64,000 nt of DNA from Laburnicola sp. R22_1 (lineage: Eukaryota > Ascomycota > Dothideomycetes > Pleosporales > Didymosphaeriaceae): the NCBI GenBank assembly GCA_014281115.1, contig JACONQ010000002.1:2914001-2978000 (forward strand), written 5' to 3'. The notes below the pieces were generated by a model. That model was not told where the DNA came from. It did not search any database and saw only the letters and a program-made list of their open reading frames with translations. Positions 1-12,307 of the stretch are shown in pieces (within the stretch, counting starts at the first letter, position 1; every line of letters begins with the position of its first letter). Both the position numbers and the translations under genes were made by a program.

Positions 1-3000
1 TCTATTACGTCTTTAATTAAGTGTTCTGCAATTAACGTTATACAGTCCTACTACTACTCGCTCTATAAAATTTAGGTCTTATTTAATAGCTCTAATAGTA
101 ATAAGTAACCAAGCTTTATTAGATGGCTTAGAAGACATAGTAGGTAGTTATATTATAATGATATTATTAGTGATAGTGAAGTCTTGGCAAAGGTGGCGCG
201 CTTACTAGTGTAGGTCACTCGCTAGTAAACTACGTTATTAATAGTATAGAAATAGTATATTAACACTACGTTAGAGTAATTATCTATAAACTTCCTAGCT
301 ATCTAGAGCTTCTTAAAGAGTATATCTAGCAACTTAAGAGTCTTATAAAGTAAGCTATATAATTCTTTTAAGCTAGCTTTATTAGCTTAGCCCTCTATAC
401 ATTTTATTAGATTCTTAAAAGGCTTAAGAATATTAAGAAAGTAGTTAAGATTAGCCTAATCCTACGGAGTTAGGATATCTTATAAGATATTATATTCTTT
501 AGCACTAACGTAGTAATAGTTAAAAAAGAATAGATTAATAGTGTGGTAGAGTTTTAGAGCTTTTTTAATTATAGAATATATAGAGTTCTAGCGGTTCTTC
601 CCTAGAATTAATTCGTAATGTCACGTGATTCTAGGCTAGATGTTTAACCAACTACTATATTACGTAATTAATAATTTCTTTAATAAATTTTTTTGCTATA
701 ATAATAATAATAATTATAATATTAACTAATATAACTATTATATTACTTTTCTATAGTAGATTTTTTTATAACTAGTAAGCTATATACCACCCTCTAGAAC
801 TTTACTATTACTTATTTTCTTTATACTTCTTCTACTACTACTTACTCTTACCTTTATTATGCTTTTATTTTACTTTTTATTATTTTTATACGCTTGCAAA
901 ATCTTAACTATTACTAGGAGCTTCTTTTACTATAGCTGCGCGCGCGCTTTAGTAATATATAAAAATACCTTCTTCTTCTCTAATAGTTGCTTACTACTAT
1001 ATTTTAGTCTATCCTTTAGCCTTACTAATAATATAATAGTAAGGAGCTATTATTATTATATAAATATTACTATATTATCGCTTAAGCCTCTATATAAAAG
1101 AATAGCCTTATACTTAAGAATTTAAAATTACATAAAAATAGTATATAGCCTAAATAAATTACTAGGTATAATCTTTAAAATAGTATAATTAATTTAGTTC
1201 TCTAGTAGGCCTGCCTTAACTATATCTTATAATAGGAAGACTAGATAGCTAATATTACCTAGCTAGTTATCTATACTAGTTTTAAATTCTCTAGCAGCTA
1301 TCTAACTATAGGTATTAGATAACTTAATCTTAGAACGCTAGAAAGCTAGCTTGCCGTATATATTAAAAAGTTAAATTTAAAAGACTTAGTGTTATACATA
1401 TTAAAAAGGAAGAATTTTTAAATATTATAAATATTATAAAAGTAGATAGACTTATATAATATGTGTATAGCAAACTATAGTTATAACTTTACGCTCTACT
1501 AGAGCTCTTTAATAATCTACTAGTTAAGAAATAATATATAACTTAGTTATACTAGATAGTAGACTATTTATTAACTACTATTAATAAAATTATTATTATT
1601 TTATATATATTTTATTACTACTACTATATGCTAGATACTAAGTTATAGTGCCTTCTATTTTACTTCTCTTTATATATAGTGCGGACTTAACCTTAGTTAG
1701 AATCTCTATATAATAAAGATCTTTAATAGATTTCTAGCGGATACTACTATTAACTAGAATTCTAATATAGAGATGTTTAATACTGTCTTTGCTATAAGCC
1801 TATAGAATATACTATTTTAGTCACTTTTATTACTAGTTACTTTTATTAATGTATATATAAAAGTTGTAACGTCTATTTACCTATACTAGAAACCTCTATA
1901 TGCTAGAAACATATTAGCGCTAGCGGATATAATAAAGTTAAAACAAATTAATAGAACTCTAAAGTCTTATAATATCTTAGATATAGTGTAATACTAATAT
2001 TCTATTAAGTAAACTTCTGCTTAGCCTATAATTCTAGAATTTACTACTTCTAATAGTCTTACCTATCTAGACATTATAGTACTATAAAAGTGTAATTAGA
2101 TAAGATAATAGGACTTCTAGCTTAGCTTATATTTCTTATATATCTATCTATGTTTTCTTATAATATAAAGGGTCGCATTGTTTATTTAGTATTAATTACC
2201 TTTTTTAATACATTTTTTTAATTTAAGCCTACGTAGGTTAGGATAGAAAGGCCGCTCTAGTCTAGCGCCTAATAATATAGTCTACTACTAGTCTCCTTTA
2301 CTAACATAATAATAGTTTATAAGGATAGTTTATAAACTATACCTTTTTTTTATAATTATCTTTTTTACGCTCTTTTTAATTACTAAGTAGGGGGCTCTAC
2401 TTTTTTTATTATATTATTTAAGATAAAAGCCTTTATTAAGCTACTTCTAGGTAGTTTATTTAACGCCACACACACATAAACTATATACTTACCTAATATC
2501 TATAAGCGCTCTAATACCTATTAAATTTACTTAAAGTGTATATAGTAAACTATGCTCTATTATTACTATTATTAGTAATCGCGCTATATTCGCGCGCTAT
2601 TTACGCAGCACAGTTATAAGACGCGCTTATCTAATACTATACTAACTATAAAGATCTAATATATCTACGCAACACTCTTCTCCTTTAGTAACTTATTAAT
2701 AAATACTTTCTTCTTTTTCCCTTTAATTTTACTACCCTCTATTACTACCTTTCTAACTAGTAGTAATATAAAGAATTATAGTAGGAACTCTATATACTTC
2801 TTGCACCTCTAGTTACTAATCTATCACTAGCCTAACTAGTACACTAGAACTGCCTTATATAAAATAAGGTATACCTTCTACTTCCTATTAATAACCTTCT
2901 AGATAGAGTAGTACTCTAGTGTGGCCTTAGTAATAGTAGCGAATGGGTAGAGAGTATACTTTTAGGTGGCGTTAGTAGCGGCATTAGTATTAAAGTTTAA

Positions 3001-3009
3001 GAAGATAGT
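1..3009. repeat. RIP-degraded AT-rich repeat DNA, no identifiable gene
   Basis: The stretch is dominated by TpA (tag, cta, tata, taa) with stops in all six frames. CpA and TpG are scarce while CpG persists in gcgcgc clusters, for example near 940 and 2,580-2,620. That pattern fits RIP acting mainly on CpA rather than general deamination of methyl-CpG. I could not recognise a protein family on either strand. Part of it (1,370-1,733) is repeated in inverse orientation at 16,550-16,932, so at least some of it is transposon-derived. The 88-codon open frame near 859-1,125 is low-complexity sequence and not a credible gene. Confidence 0.75.
1370..1733 (+). repeat. Left arm of a ~370-bp inverted repeat
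   Basis: Read on the plus strand, this segment matches the reverse complement of 16,550-16,932 over its whole length, starting with agttaaatttaaaagactta and ending near aaagatctttaata. Differences are mostly C/T and G/A transitions. The right arm carries an extra ~29-bp stretch (near 16,695-16,725) that looks like a local duplication. The two arms face each other across about 15 kb of Gypsy and pogo DNA. They are most simply two copies of one dispersed element in opposite orientation; the identity of that element is unknown. Confidence 0.75.
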
Positions 3010-3710
3010 TGTAACGGTTCGTGGCTGCCTTCCTGCTAGTTATTTACCATTACCTTTCCTTTCACACCCTAATAGCGCCTTTCACCTTATAGAAGGCGCC
3101 TTTCCTAGTTTGTATTAGCGTGTGGTTCGCGTAGGCCTGTGCCCTACGCCGCCCACTATATAAGTAAGGGCCTCCTAGTTTCCTTCCTTATTCCCTATCT
3201 TAGTATAGTCTTAATTTAGTTATCTCTTTTAACTATACTAGCTGTCCCTAAGAGGTTTGCTCTATAAGGCTGTGTATTGCCCTTATATTATACTAAGATT
3301 AAATTTCTTTGGCTATAGACGGCAATATAATATCTACTCCTCCCTTAAGACACTGCCCGTAGGCGGTCGAATTAGTGGAAGTTTTAGCTTACTAGGTTAG
3401 GCTAGAAGCGTGTTAGTTACTTTAGTGCTAGGCAGTATTGTTACACTGCGCTAAGGTGGGTTAGGCTATCGCTTACTAGGTTAGGCTAGAAGTTTATTAG
3501 TCACTTTAGTGCTAGGCAGTATTGCTACACTACGCTAAGGTGGGTTAGAATATTACTTACTAGGTTAGGCCAGAAGTTTGTTAGTCACTTTAGTGCCAGG
3601 CAGTATTATTATACTACGCTAAGGCCTACTTAGAGAGGTTGCTTACCTAGTTAGGCAGGGAGTTCCTAAACAAACAAATAACAATCACTAAACAACAACT
3701 ACTGCGCCAC
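3010..3710 (+). repeat. 5' LTR of the Gypsy element
   Basis: Begins with TG and matches the sequence starting at 11,082 closely through the first ~250 bases, including the run tttcaccttatagaaggcgc. A TATA-like tatataagta lies near 3,160. The downstream part contains the 84-bp tandem units listed separately. The end is placed near 3,710, where an aacaa-rich stretch matches 12,150-12,180; this boundary is approximate. Confidence 0.7.
3387..3630 (+). repeat. Three tandem 84-bp units inside the Gypsy LTR
   Basis: Units start at 3,387, 3,471 and 3,555 with gcttactaggttaggc or acttactaggttaggc and run through ttagtcactttagtgc to the next unit. The last is slightly short. The homologous part of the 3' LTR (about 11,462-11,795) has more copies, some truncated, so copy number varies between the two LTRs of one element. 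Confidence 0.8.
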
Positions 3711-4007
3711 ACTCTGCAGAGCCAACTCGCCTAATAACCTCCTTTTAGCGCTATTACGGCAAGGGCACAAGGCACGGAGCCAGGCCACAGAGGTGACACA
3801 GAGGTCGAAGTTTCACGCATTCTATCTCACACTTTATCTTTTACCAAATCTTTTCTTAGCTTAGACTGTGCGCTAGCTCGCACGCTGCATAAGACCTGCC
3901 ACCCCAGGTCTATCTGCTACACCCTCTCCGCAACCCCCACTTCGCTCCACTCCACTACTGCCCGCACCATAGCAAGCCGCCGCCCTTCAATTTAGGAGAC
4001 TCTTGGA

Positions 4008-5960
4008 ATGTTCCTAGCGTCCTCTCTACCCCCGGACAGTTCTGGGATCGATAATACAGAGGTGGATGTTCGCCTACACCCTGCCAACAATAGTCTATAC
4101 AACGCTTGCCTTAAGAAGATCCCCTTACTTAACCCTACTAGCAAGCTGTTATCTGTCCAGCGCGAAAAGCAGCCAATAGCTACTCCCTAGGCAACTAGTC
4201 GCTCTGCCCCTAGCCTAACAAAGAAAAAGAGCATTATTAAACTACTAAAAAAGGTCTACTCTAAAGGAATCCTTTACAACACACAGTACGATTACTATGT
4301 TGCTACACTTAAAGTGGACTAGCTAAGCGACGAATTTTTAATAGCAGACCTTAAGTGGCTTGCGTACTAAGGCAAAGCTAAACTCAAAGCTACTAGCAAG
4401 TATAACGCGTTTATAGGATAATTCGAGCTAGACTAATTAATCTAGCATAGCTTGGAAATAAGACAGTTACTTGCCACCTGTTAGCTTTAGGCTTAATATT
4501 GCTTTTCTTAAGGCCTAGTTTTAGAGATAGCACTAGATTTAGTAACTAGGGCTGTTACAAAGTCTAAAGAAGACCCTAAATAGGAGGTCCTTGTTTAGGC
4601 TTTATGCGAGCGCGCTAATATATTTAAATAAGCTTTTACTATACTTAAGGTAATAATACCTTACACTATAGGGTACGTAGTCTTAGAAGATTCCTACTCC
4701 TAGCCTAATATTGCTAATTACGCAGCTATTAGATAAGGCTTATTTAGTCCTAAGAAAGTTCTCCCCTCTATTAAAGATAGTTATAATCTGCAGCACCGCA
4801 CTTAAGTCCCTTTGAAACCCCCTAGCCTAGGAACGCCCAATCTACCACATAGTTTACGCCGCCCTTAGGCGGCCGAGTGGAGCTTATCCCGCTCCACCGC
4901 GCCCTAACGTGCACTACAACATCCGCCCCAGCTTGTGGTACCTACTCTGTAATAGGACAACACCCTTCGCTACTCCCTAGTCCCAGGATATGTACAAACC
5001 AAGCTCGCCAACAGCGCCTGGATTGACGTGCCCTAGGGCAGACACGCTTCGGCTGCCCTATCTAGTGTGTCTAAGCTAGGACGCTCTGCGAAGCTACTCA
5101 ATATTAATAAGTACTATAGAAAAGGTTAACCTAGCCCTAGTATTAAAGATTGGCTAGAGGATATACGCAACAAGATCCGCGTAAACGCGGACTATTACTA
5201 AAGTAACAATAATAAGGAAGATTAAGACAACCTTGCGGAAGCCATCCTTAGCCACTTTAGAGGCGCGCCTTAAGAGGTAGCGCGAAATTAGCGTTAGACA
5301 AATTAGGCCCTCTAAGAAGATTGTGGACCTAAAGCACTCTTTAAATTTCTAGAAGAGACTTATTGTAATCCCTTCGCTTCCTAATAGGCACGCGAGAAGT
5401 TTTATAAGCTCTTCCTCTCTAATAGAATAGATACCTAGACGTTCCTGTAGGCTTTTAAGAGTCTAGCTAGAAAAGATAGACTAGACGTAAAGACCTAAAA
5501 GGATAAATTATAACTTAAATTAACTAGGAGTCTTAAGTTAATGCTCTGGCGAGAGATAAAAGACCCTAACATTCACTACCTAGCAATTAAACGCCAAATA
5601 ACCGCAGCCAGCCGCACTCTTTAAGACAACAACGCGACAACCCCTTTCTAGGCGCACATAAGGACTCCTTTCTAGGTATTACCCTCTAGATTATAGCCGT
5701 CGTACGCGGCTCCTACCAAATTAGCACTCTGCTCTGGACCCGCTACTAATAATTAACCTACTGTTCCCTTCTTCACCCTTTACAATTAGACTAGGGTGTA
5801 GTGTGTCTAGAACCACGCCTGTTTTAAGTGTGGCGAAGTAGGAAATAAACACTTACGCCGCTGCCTCTGCACTAAGAAGATAGCCACACAAGCGAATGTG
5901 GATATAGTGGACAATCTAGATTTAGACGAACTTAGTATTACCTACTACTCTAATTTAGAG
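4008..5960 (+). pseudogene. Gypsy gag remnant
   Basis: One reading register runs from the ATG at 4,008 to a zinc-knuckle-like motif near 5,811-5,870 (C-F-K-C-G-E-V-G-N-K-H-L-R-R-C). Many TAG/TAA codons lie between, all explicable as former Gln or Trp codons. The expected histidine of the CX2CX4HX4C knuckle appears as Asn, with a His two residues later. Gag would form the particle and bind element RNA. It is in a different frame from the pol part, as expected for a minus-one gag-pol arrangement, but RIP damage hides the exact junction. Non-functional as it stands. Confidence 0.7.
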
Positions 5961-6190
5961 GCAGGCGATTTATTAAATAACAAGGCTTTAAATGCGCGCT
6001 ACTAGACTACTCTAATCTAGTAGCTTATATAGGGGCCACCAAACTAATTAACCTAGATAAACCGCAGTTCTAATTACGAAACGCAGATGCTAAGCCGAAA
6101 TTGTTGCCCGCAGGCGGCAAAATAGTAAGGGTCCCTAAGCTATTTAGAGGCTCCTAACTAGTCCTGCCAGTGCAAATTGTATTCTAAGGA

Positions 6191-9100
6191 TTGGCTCTTA
6201 GATTGCGAGCCTTAATAGACACTAGTGCTAGCGCTTATAACCTTGTTGCTTTAAGGTATATAAAGGCGGTACGAAAACAGCTCAAAGCCAAACTCCTCCG
6301 CCTAAAGACACCGATCCCCCTTAAGAACTTCGCAGGGAAGAGAAGCGCGAAAGTGGACACCTGTTTTACAGCCTAGCTTAATATTAACAGACGCAGCTTT
6401 ACTATATAGTTTGTTTTCTATAATATAGGGGACTATAATCTTATTATTAGTAGGAAATTTTTTAAGCAAGCTAATTGCCTAGTTAACGCTTAGGACCGCT
6501 GCCTTTGTTAGAAAGATAACAAGAATCTAACCTTTGCTAGCAACTTTGTCCTACTACGGACTTTTCCCCCACCTGACTCTTTCTACTAAGACGACGCTAC
6601 TTAATAGGACGGCCTACTCGAAAAATAGGACTATACCCACTAAAAGACTCGCTTATTAAAAGCCGACTAGAGCGTCTCTAAGGAAATCTCTGTCTAGCTT
6701 CCTAACCCCACTATCTCGGTTATCGGAAGGTACTTAAAGGCTTACTAGAAACTAAGCTGTAAGGACAACTTTAATAGAGATAGTAGCGTAGAGGCTATAG
6801 AGCTGTCTTCCTTAAACAAAGAGCCATCTAACAACAAGTCGCCTATTAGTTACTCCGTCCCCGCTATCTAAGGAAGCCACTAGCAAGACCAGCCCCTAGG
6901 AATTGTACGGCAGGATCTAGGTATTACCCCTAGCCCTAGACCTAAAGACTATAATCCTACTAGAGAAGCTAATCTGAGGATTAGACAGCTCTTGCAGGAA
7001 TTAACTATTTAATTAGAACTACTCTAGCTAGAATAACCTAGGATAGCTCCCTTTCGCCCTACTAAATTACTAACACGGAAGGAGAACTTGTGGAAGATAA
7101 ACAATAAATTGCGTTCGGCAGACCTACTAGCCCCATGGGATCTAGCCGACCTCCTAGAACTTATTTAGGCGCTAACGCGGAAACAATTGTACGCTGCCGG
7201 CTTTAATATTAATATAGTAACCACTGTAGCCTTTGCTTTAAATAGCGGCCATAAGTCTAACATAATTATAGGTTATACTAGCCCCTATAAGCTAGCCAAA
7301 CTTATTAAGGACTGCGAGAGCGAGATGCACGGCCCGGAAAACAAGTCCCAAGCCAACCTACTCGCTAAAATAGAACAAGCGCTTCCCTGGCTAGGATATG
7401 TCAGAGCGGAGCCCGCCTATTTTTTAAAATTAAATTCTAACGTCCTCCCGCCTTACTAAAAGGGCGTTAATTACTATATTAACCTTACTAAAGACCCGTC
7501 TACGCTTACTACCTCGCCTTTATATAGTATGTCCTTAGAGCACCTTAAACTCCTTAAAGCCTATATTAACAACTATATTAAGCGCGGGTTTATTGTCCCT
7601 AGCAACGCTAGCTTCGCTTCGCTAGTGTTGTTTGCCAAAAAGCTAGGCGGAGATTGGCGCTTTTGCGTTAATTACCGCTAGCTTAATACTATTACTAAAA
7701 AGGATATTATAGTAATCCCACTTATTAAGGAGACACTTATACGCCTCTCTAGAGCGAGACTTTTTACTAAGCTCGACATTCGCTAAGCATTCTACTAAAT
7801 CTAGCTTACCCTAGAGACTAAAGCGCTAACTACTTTTTAAACCTAGTATAGAAACTACAAGTATAGGGTCTTACCCTTTAGTCTCTGCAACAGTCCTGCC
7901 ACCTTTTAACAGTTTATTAATAGCGTTCTAGGCGATTATCTAGACAACTTCTATACTACATATATTGACAACATCCTTATCTTTTCTAAGAATCCCCTAG
8001 AACACGAAGAACACGTTCGCAAGGTCCTACTCTGTTTAAGGAACACTAATCTCTAAGCTAATCTTAAGAAATGCGAATTTGCTATAACAGAAACTAAGTT
8101 CTTAGGATATATTATTAGCACTAAAGGAATCTATAAGGATCCTATAAAGACCGCCACAGTTTAGGAATAAAAAGAGTCCACAACACTTAAGGCATTACAA
8201 AGCTTTTTGGGCTTCTGTAACTACTACTACTCCTTCCTTCCTTACTATAGGCGGGTTATTCGCCTCCTAATTAAGCTGCTAAAAAATAGTGCCTTCTACA
8301 CCTTTAGAGACTAGAAACGTGCCGCCTTTAAAGCCGCCAAGCAACTTGTAGCCAGCGACGTCCTAGTCTTATAGTACTCCCTATTTTAGATTACCCGCAT
8401 AGAAACTAACTCTAGTAACAGCGTTAATATGGGCTCTCTTAGTTAACTGTAATCTAATAGTATCTGGCGCCTAGTCGTATAATACTCTAAATTATTAAAG
8501 CCCGCTAAGTTAAATTATAACATTTACAATAAGGAAATATTAGTAGTTATATAGGGCCTTTTAGAATAGAGAGCGCAACTAATTGGCCTCCAAACCGCCA
8601 AGCCCTTTAATATCATTACTAATTATTAGGCCCTTAAGTACTTTAGCACTAAACGCGAGCTCTCTCCACAGTAAGCCTATTAGTCTAAGAAGCTGTCTAA
8701 ATACTATTATTAAATTACGTACTAACCAGGCACCGTAAATGTTATAGCTAATACGCTATCTAGGAAATAGAACAAGCTAAAGTCGCAGAAGGAGAAGAAT
8801 TAAGAGGCTCGCACCCGGTTTTTTCTCCCGCAACTACTAGATACCGTCAAAGCAGCCCTTAGGGCTGTTACAATTGTAGAGCAGAAGGAAGAAAAAGTTA
8901 ATATAAGCCCTAAAGGAGCCTATCCTTATATGCTTATTAATCGCCTGCTGCATACTAATTAAATATACAAGGTGCTCGAATCGCTCTAAGAAGCTGCCCA
9001 TTCTAGATTACTAGGTTTCGCCCTTACCCCTTTAGGGTTACTTCTCTATAAAGACTGCCTGGTAGTTTCCTCTATAGAGTTTCTCTAGACGCATCTAATT

Positions 9101-10690
9101 CAAACAATGCATGCTTATTAGGTTACTGCCCATCTAGGTCTATAAAAAACTCTCTAGCTTTTACGCTAGTTATATCACTAGAAGGGCATAAACGCTAACA
9201 TTAATAGGTATATCTCTAATTGCAAAGACTACTAGTGAAGCAAGCCCCTACTAGACAAAAAGCCAGGCTTGTTACACCCGCTTCCTATCCCCAAAAATAT
9301 CTGGCAAGATATCTTAATCGATTTTAAATTATTCCCTAAGAATAAGAAAGGGTACAACAACGCGATGGTATCTTGTTGCCGCCTATCTAAGCGTGCCTTT
9401 TCTATGCCCTACTGCAAGACAGTCACGGCTAAACAAGCCGCTAATCTCTACTATTAGTACATATTTAGAGTCTTTAGTCCCCCTTAATTAATTATATCTA
9501 ACCGCAGCTCCTAGTTTATTTCCACTTTTCTAGCTGCTTTATATAAGCTTATAGGTATTAAGTAACTTCTCTCTACAGCGCGGCATCCGCAAACTAATAG
9601 CTAAACTAAGATTATAAATTAGTACCTCGACTAGCGTCTGCGTCCGTTTATTAACTTTTATTAAGATAACTAGTTAGATTTGCTGCCTAGCATAGACTGG
9701 GCCTAAGCGATACTGCCCCACAACAGCACTAGGGTTTTGCCTTTCGAGATTAAGTTCGGGCATTAGCTATACTTTCACTAGGACTAGCGCGAGCGTACCT
9801 AACCAGTTACCAAATCTCTAAACAATGTCACTTTAGAAAAGGCTAAGGCGTGGGTTAAGGCCCGTGCCAAAGCCTGCAAATTCGTCCGTGATACCGCCCG
9901 CGCTAACATGTCTACTGCCTAGGAAATGCAATTAGAGTAGGCTAACAAACACAGACAAGCTGTTAATTTTAACGTTAGGGACTAGGTCTTTATCACCCTA
10001 AAGGGATTTATTACTAAACGCCTATTAGTTAAGCTAGATTATTAAATAAAAGGACCATACCTAATTGTGGGCAAGAAAGGCCACTTATTTGTACTTAAAC
10101 TCCCATAATACATAAGAGTTTACTTAGTGTTTTATGCTAATAGGCTTTAAAGGGATTTAAATAATCCCTTACTAGGTTAATTGCAACCTCTAGAACTACC
10201 TATTAAGGTGGACAGAGTCTCTAAGTGGCTGGTTTCTCGCATCCTTGACAGCAAAGTAGACCGCGGAACACTAAAGTACTAGATAGCGTGGAAAGGGCAT
10301 AACCCTAACCTAACCTACTATCCTACTAACAACTTTGTTAACTCTTCTCTACTAATCGAAGCTTACTATTAAAAGTACCCTAAGCGAGCTAGTCCACTAA
10401 AATAGTTGCCTATTTAGCTAGACGCCGCCCTCTAAGACACCTTTCTAGAGCCTATCCCTAAAGACAATGTGCCCGCGAAGACAGGGTCGAAGCGCCGTAT
10501 TAGGCGTGCTTAGCTAGGTGCCTGTCGCTTTTTAACACCTGCACGCCCTTAGGCTCGCGCGCGTAACTAGATACCTATCGCTTTTTGGTACCCTCACCTC
10601 CGGACATCCCCACTACCGCCAGCAGCCCCTATGGCTTTAGAAGCCGCCCTGCCCTAATTAAAAACCACATAGTCGGGTTAACACGTTTTT
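6191..10690 (+). pseudogene. Gypsy pol remnant: protease, RT, RNase H, integrase, chromodomain
   Basis: All domains are in one frame. Protease is near 6,200-6,240 (A-L-I-D-T-S-A-S; the usual DTG is DTS). RT covers about 7,500-8,170, with F-A-K-K-L-G-G-D-W-R-F-C-V-N-Y-R and Y-I-D-N-I-L-I-F at about 7,960, where the catalytic Y-x-D-D has become Y-I-D-N by G-to-A. RNase H follows at 8,370-8,770. Integrase covers about 9,080-9,950, including R-H-P-Q-T-N-S. A chromodomain lies at about 10,215-10,390 (S-R-I-L-D-S-K ... I-A-W-K-G-H-N-P). The chromodomain places it in the chromovirus clade, whose integrases target heterochromatin. Dozens of internal stops make it dead. The C-terminal end is approximate. 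Confidence 0.85.
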
Positions 10691-11081
10691 TAAAACGCTC
10701 TCCTATAGTACTAGGGAACCTTATACGACACAATTACGCCAGCGCGCAACAAACTAACTAGAAATTTTTTAGCTAACCGCGTTTTTGTATGGCGTTAGAG
10801 CTAAGAATGCGCTCTATTAGTAAAACGCCAAACGCTAAGATGTAGTTTCTACCGCGTTTTTTCCACTAATCTACTAATTTACTCCTAACAACTTTCCTTA
10901 ATATCTCCACCAAATGGCACCTAAATTAAAAACCAAGGCCACCGCTAGAACCGTAGGGGCCCCTTGCCCCTACTCTAGCCCTCTTCGGCCCTAAAATAGT
11001 GCTAGTTACGTTAAAAATCCGCTAAAACACACTATTTTTATATACTTTCCTTCCTATTTTTAGGCCTTAAAAGGGGGGTTA

Positions 11082-12180
11082 TGTAATAGTTCGTGGCTGC
11101 CTCCCTGCTAGTTATTCACCATTACCTTTCCTTTCACACCCTAATAGCGCCTTTCACCTTATAGAAGGCGCCTTTCCTAGTTAGTATTAGCGCGTGGTTC
11201 GCATGGGCCTATGCCCTATGCCGCCTTCTATATAAGAAAGGGTCCTTTATATTCCTTTCTTATTTACTATTTTAAAATAGTATTAATTTAACTAGCTCTT
11301 TTAACTATTCTAGCTATTCCTAATAGGTTAGCCCTATAAGGCTGTGTACCGCCCTTATATTATTTTAAGACTAACTCTTTTTATTTAGCTATAGATAGTA
11401 ATATAATATCTACTCTTCTTTTAAGATGCTACCTATAGGTAGATAAATTAGTAGAAGTTTTAGCTTACTAGATTAGGCTAGAAGTGTGTTAGTTACTTTA
11501 GTGCTAGACAGCTATTATATTATGCTAAGCTTACTAGGTTAGACTAGAAGTTTTAGGTAGTTATTATACTACGCTAAGGTAGATTAGACTATTGCTTACT
11601 AGGTTAGGCTAGAAGTTTATTAGTTACTTTAGTGCTAGATAGCTATTATACTATGCTAAGCTTACTAGATTAGGCTAAAAGTTTTAGGTAGTTATTATAC
11701 TACGCTAAGGTAAGTTAGGCTATTACTTACTAGGTTAGGCTAGAAGTTTATTAGTTACTTTAGTGCTAAGTAGTTATTATACTACACTAAGGTCTATTAA
11801 AAGAGGCTACTTTTAAGTCTCTCCTCTACTTATTACATAAGAGTAGGAAATCTAGTTAGTTACTTCTATAAGAGACTAGTTTAATAGGTTGCGCTACTAT
11901 AGTCTATTAAAAGAGATTACTCTAAGTTGCAAAAGTAGTAGTACTACTTTATATTAGTAAAATTAAGACACTACTAACGCCTATTTAGAGAGACTAGAAT
12001 TCTAAGTCTACTAGCTACTAGTTATAGCGTAAATAGTAAAAAGTCCTATTAGTTACTTCTATAAGACTTTATACTCTAATATAATAGGTTATACCTAAAT
12101 CTATTAAAAGAGATCTCTTTAGTCTATTAAGAGGCTGCCCTAAATATCCCTAAATAATAACAAATAATAATAAATAATAA
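11082..12180 (+). repeat. 3' LTR of the Gypsy element (expanded)
   Basis: Starts with tgtaatagttcgtggctgcc right after the polypurine tract and aligns with the LTR at 3,010. It is longer than the 5' copy because the 84-bp unit region has expanded and partly decayed (about 11,462-11,795) and further related blocks follow (…gtctattaaaagaggcta… near 11,790 and 12,110). The end near 12,180 is set by the aataataacaaataataata stretch, which resembles the end of the 5' LTR. Many more C-to-T changes than in the 5' LTR. Confidence 0.65.
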
Positions 12181-12307
12181 CTATGTTATCTCTAAAGACT
12201 AATTTGCCTATAACACCTAACTAGCGTTACACTATAAGGGCTAAAGGCACTAAGTAAAAAGAATTAAAATTAGGCTCTAGAGACGCTGTAGCACCATTTA
12301 TAAAAAT

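Larger units (their letters stand above)
3010..12180 (+). mobile_element. Chromovirus-type Ty3/Gypsy LTR retrotransposon, RIP-inactivated
   Basis: Two LTRs start with tgtaacggttcgtggctgcc (3,010) and tgtaatagttcgtggctgcc (11,082). Between them lie a gag frame with a CCHC-like knuckle, then protease, reverse transcriptase, RNase H, integrase and a C-terminal chromodomain, in Ty3/Gypsy order. A polypurine tract (aaaagggggg, about 11,069-11,078) sits just upstream of the 3' LTR. The pol frame keeps one register from about 6,191 to beyond 10,390 with no frameshift, yet has dozens of TAA/TAG codons at Gln/Trp positions, so it is RIP-killed. The right boundary is uncertain because the 3' LTR has expanded internal repeats and is followed by a second, related copy. 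Confidence 0.85.

Noticed and set aside
859..1125. 88-codon hydrophobic frame
   Set aside because: Low-complexity Tyr/Leu/Ile-rich translation of RIP-melted DNA.
3387..3630. CRISPR-like array
   Set aside because: Units are contiguous 84-bp tandem repeats without unique spacers, inside an LTR of a eukaryotic retrotransposon.
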